From the NCBI GenBank assembly GCA_025667525.1, contig CM046876.1, positions 568,103,469 through 568,167,468 on the forward strand: a DNA stretch of 64,000 bases, in the 5' to 3' direction. A program made the position numbers and the translations under genes. Positions 60,419 to 64,000 of this stretch are shown here, one piece after another. Within the stretch, counting starts at the first letter, position 1. The number at the start of each line of letters is the position of its first letter. Source of the DNA: Glebionis coronaria (lineage: Eukaryota > Streptophyta > Magnoliopsida > Asterales > Asteraceae). Below the pieces are notes generated by a model. That model was not told the DNA's origin. It did not search any database and saw only the letters and a list, made by a program, of their open reading frames with translations.

Positions 60419-62518
60419 CTAAAGTCTACTAAGATGATCCGCGGCTAGGTTTTCCGCTCCCTTTTTATCACGAATTTCAATTTTAAATTCTTGTAGGAGC
60501 AAAACCCAACGAAGGAGTCTCGGTTTAGCATCTTTCTTGGTCAACAAGTATTTCAAGGCGGAATGGTCGGTGTAAACGATGGTGGTGGAAAGCACAAGAT
60601 AGGGGCGGAATTTCTCAAAAGCATACACTACGGCTAAAAGCTCTTTTTCGGTAGTGGTATAATGTAATTGAGCCCCTGTCATTGTCTTACTAGCATAATG
60701 AATGGGTTGGAAATATTTGTTAACTGGTTGACCTAAAACCGCTCCTACCGCGAAATCACTAGCATCGCACATGAGCTTGAAAGGTAACTCCCAATTTGGA
60801 GAGACTAAGACCGGTGCCTTAGTTAATTTACCTTTAAGAAGTTCGAAAGAGTCGAGACAATCTTGAGAAAAGATGAAAGGAGCATCTTTCTCTAAGAGAT
60901 GAGTCATTGGTCGAGCTATTTTGGAGAAATCTTGGATGAATCGTCGATAAAATCCCACATGGCCTAAAAAACTTCTAACTCCTTTGACGGTAGTAGGTGG
61001 AGGTAACTTAGCAATGACGTCAACTTTAGCACGATCAACTTTGATACCGGCTTTGGAAATTTTATGACCGAGGACGATGCCTTCTTTTACCATGAAATGG
61101 CATTTTTCCTAATTAAGAACGAGACGAGTGTCTTCACACCGTTTAAGCATACGTTCGAAATTAGCAAGGCAAGAAGAGAAAGAATCACCATAGACCGAGA
61201 AATCGTCCATAAAGACTTCCATAGTTTCTTCAACCATGTCATGAAATATTGCCATCATATACCTTGGAAAGTCCCAGGAGCATTGCATAAGCCGAAAGGC
61301 ATTCGTTTGTAAGCAAATGTTCCATAAGGACAAGTGAATGTGGTTTTCTCTTGGTCTTTTGGATCGATAGGGATTTGAATATATCCGGAAAAACCATCTA
61401 AGAAGCAACAAAAATCATTACCCGCTAAACGCTCGAGCATTTGATCCATGAAAGGAAGAAGGAATATGATCCTTACGAGTGGCATCATTGAGCTTACGAT
61501 AGTCTATGCAAACTCGCCAACCCGTTACGAGTGGAGTAGGAGTTAACTCGTTGTTTTCATTGGGAACAACGGTTATTCCGCCTTTCTTAGGCACACAATG
61601 GACGGGACTAAACCATGGCGAATCCGAGATAGGGTAAATCATTCCGGCATCTAGAAGTTTGATAACTTCTTTCTTAATGACTTCGTGAATTTTTGGATTA
61701 ACCCTTCTTTGATTTTGGATTGGGGGTTTAAAGTCCTCTTCCATGAGAATTTTATGAGTGCAAAAATTAGGATCAATTCCGCGGATGTCGGAGATTTTCC
61801 AAGCAATTGCTTTCTTATGATTCTTAAGCACTTCCATAAGTCGAGATTTTTTATCTTCTTTTAAGTCCTTAGCAATAATGACGGGTAACTTATTATCCTC
61901 TTCTAAGAAAACGTACTCTAAATGAGACGGTAAATCCTTAAGCTCTAAATCCGATGGATTGTCGATGGAAGGCTTAGTTAAATTTGGATCATCGTTTGTA
62001 ACTTCCTTAGGAGTAGGAGGAGAAATATGGTCCTCATTGAGAAGTCTCTCAATGGTACGAATGTCTTCTTCCCAATCGGTGGGAGAATCGTCATATTTTA
62101 AGTCCACATCCCCTAAACTTGCTTCAAATTCTTGTAAAAGAAAGTCACTTTCTCCAAATGGAGTCAATGAAGGAGCAATAGAAGCTACGGTCTCAACATG
62201 AGGTAAAAGAGAAATCCCGCTCTTACAAGCCTCGTTAAAATGTTCTTCGCATGCTTCGTCGAGCACATCGATGTAATTCACGGATTCGGGCTCATCGGGA
62301 AGTTTGGAAAGTTTACCCATGTTAAAGACGATTTTATCATCCCCGACCCTCATGATAAGTTCACCCACGGCTACATCAATCAATGTACGCCCGGTTCTCA
62401 AGAAGGGTCGTCCCACAATTAAGGGAACACGGGGATCCATTTCATAGTCGACTACAACGAAATCGGCGGGAAAAGTGAATTTGTCGACTCCTACAAAAAC
62501 ATCCTCGGCTATCCCCAC
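60419..62518 (-). pseudogene. Athila-type protease end, reverse transcriptase and RNase H
   Basis: Continues the protease (VPLIVGRPFLRTGRTLIDV), then an acidic linker, then reverse transcriptase: SPWFSPVHCVPKKGG, GWRVCIDYRKLNDATRKDH, FLDGFSGYIQIP, MPFGLCNAPGTFQ, and the catalytic FMDDFSVYG near 61205. RNase H follows with [23 protein letters not shown] and [10 protein letters not shown]. Lesions: an extra base near 61476 and a missing base near 61262 that cancel each other, a stop at about 61108 where Trp is expected, and a stop at 60420. The order RT-RNase H-integrase is Gypsy. Confidence 0.87.
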
Positions 62519-64000
62519 CGGATAAGCAACCGTACGTTTAGCTAATTACAAGATCATACGAGTGGGGACTAGCTCGGGTAAAGATAATTGTTTCCACATG
62601 GACAATGGCATAAGATTGATACTCGCTCCGAGATCCGCCAAAGCCATACAATTCTCAACACCCGGAAAATTACAAGGAATAAGGAATCGACCGGGATCTC
62701 CTAACTTAACCGGTAATTTTCTTAAAAGAACCGCGGAACAATTCTTATTCAATTGGGTATTGGCAATATCGAGCAACTTTTCCTTATCACTTAAAAGGTC
62801 CTTAAACATCTTAGCATACTTAGGCATGTGAGCGAGAGCCTCGGCAAAGGTGATATTGAAATTCAATTGTTTGAACATTTTTAGGAAGTTTGAAACTTGA
62901 ATATCATCCTTATTCTTCAATTTCTCTTTTCTCAACCTTGAGGGATAAGGTATATTGGTTTGAGATGAAGGCTTTGGAGTGGATTTCTCATTCACATCCT
63001 TTGGTGGAGGAGGAGTAGAAATGGAAGGTGAAGGAATCGGTTTGGGAACCGAAGGTGTGGTATAAGACTTAGGTATCGGTGGAACATAAGGTGTAGACGA
63101 AGGCATAACGGGTGGTATGTCACAAGTAGAAGGTGAAGGAGGGTGGGTAGAAGAAGAAGGAATCTCGGGTCCTTGGTTAGGTGGGGAATAAGAAGGTTCT
63201 ACGGTGGTCTTACCGCTCCTAGTAGTGATGGCATTAACGTTAGCCCTAGGATTGGTCAAGGTGTTCGAAGGGAGGGCACCTCGGGGACGAAGGGTTTGAA
63301 TCATTGTCAAAAATTTCTTATAGGTCGATTCTTGCATCTCTCTCATAATTCGCTCATGGTCGGTTAAATTTTGTAGAACCAAGTCCATTTGAGGATTATG
63401 CATGTTCATTTGATTATACCCTTGATTAGGAAAACCTTGATTAGGAAAACCTTGGTTTTGATATTGATTATAACCTTGATTAAATCCTTGATTTTGAAAA
63501 CCTTGGTTATTAAATCCTTGATTTTGATTATTGAACCCTTGGTTTTGCCCTTGAAAATTCCCTTGATTTTGATTAAAACCCCGTTGATTAGAATTTCCTT
63601 GAAAATTACCCCGTTGAGGACCTTGGTTCCTATTTTGGGCGGGTGGGGGTGGTCTTTGTGGTGCTACAAAACCCGGGAGAGCCAAATAGTTATTACATCA
63701 ACATTTGGTTTGAAATGAACCCGCTCATTTTCATTGTTGTTATAAGCATAAACTTCTTGTTGATTATTGTAAACCTTGTCACAATTAAAATATGAATGTG
63801 GTCCACCACAAGTCTCACACGTTTCACAAGTTTCTTTCAAGGCATTGACTTGCACATTGATGGCTTTGGTTTGTAGAGCAATTGATTCAACAAGCGACGT
63901 AAGCTTATCAATTCTCTTGTCACTCTCACTAGAACTAGCACTTGTCATAGTAGCCCTAACACTCTAGGTTTGTACTTTAGCCTTGTTTTCAATTATGGCC
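62519..64000 (-). pseudogene. Athila-type gag C-terminus and protease, cut by the window edge
   Basis: From the right edge: IENKAKVQ, a stop at about 63965, a Ser-rich stretch, a helical segment, the knuckle CETCGGPHSYFNC (with the CET word repeated just before it), a 1-base deletion near 63690, then a Gln/Asn/Gly/Phe-rich repeat tail built from NQGF-type units, a Pro/Ser/Thr-rich linker, and the protease with [10 protein letters not shown] and DLGAS (62621-62635). A stop at about 62545 separates it from the downstream pol frame, which is otherwise in phase. The capsid part and 5' LTR are outside the window. Confidence 0.83.

Overview
This is a stretch of flowering-plant nuclear DNA: an AT-rich intergenic background, one spliced single-copy-type gene with typical plant introns, and a dense pile of LTR retrotransposons and smaller DNA elements. 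The retroelement lineages (SIRE-type Copia with an extra ORF, Athila/Tat-type and Tekay-type Gypsy) point to a eudicot; resemblance of the gag-protease tail and the SIRE extra ORF to elements I remember from Asteraceae makes a daisy-family genome plausible. That is inference, not tested.

Layout. 1-6.4 kb: a complete DEAD-box RNA helicase gene (RH24/DDX42-like) on the minus strand, five coding exons, 761 codons, the only clear cellular gene. 6.4-7.1 kb: an AT-rich MITE-like element just upstream of it. 7.1-10.8 kb: unassigned, retroelement-like non-coding DNA. 10.8-37.6 kb: a nest of insertions. A Copia LTR was entered by a SIRE-type Copia element (starting at 11686), whose 5' LTR was entered by a MITE (3-bp TAA duplication), which was entered by a 14.8-kb long-LTR gag-protease Gypsy element (12075-26922, duplication ATTGT), whose 3' LTR was entered by a 924-bp Pack-MULE carrying a receptor-like-kinase exon (9-bp duplication). 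The SIRE element resumes at 27957 with PBS, gag, pol and an extra ORF containing a ~105-bp tandem repeat.

37.6-43.9 kb: fragments of a short-LTR element, a Tekay-type LTR, a 5'-truncated Copia (RNase H plus 3' LTR) and the gag of another Copia on the minus strand. 43.9-51.6 kb: a Tekay-type chromovirus (duplication AAGCT) inserted in that Copia's 5' LTR; gag and most of its 5' LTR are deleted. 52.2-54.2 kb: LTR-derived non-coding DNA. 54.2-64.0 kb: 3' LTR and gag-pol of an Athila-type Gypsy element on the minus strand, running off the right edge.

How the parts relate. All retroelement reading frames are broken by stops or frameshifts, apart from the 639-codon protease ORF of the gag-protease element. 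That element has no reverse transcriptase or integrase and could only have moved with help from a partner; the Athila-type element in the same window has the same protease layout and is a candidate relative of such a partner. LTR pairs differ by roughly 1% (gag-protease element) and roughly 4% (Tekay) by eye, so the former is the younger insertion. No bacterial-type operons, CRISPR arrays or rRNA genes are present; two tRNA-like segments lie inside LTRs.
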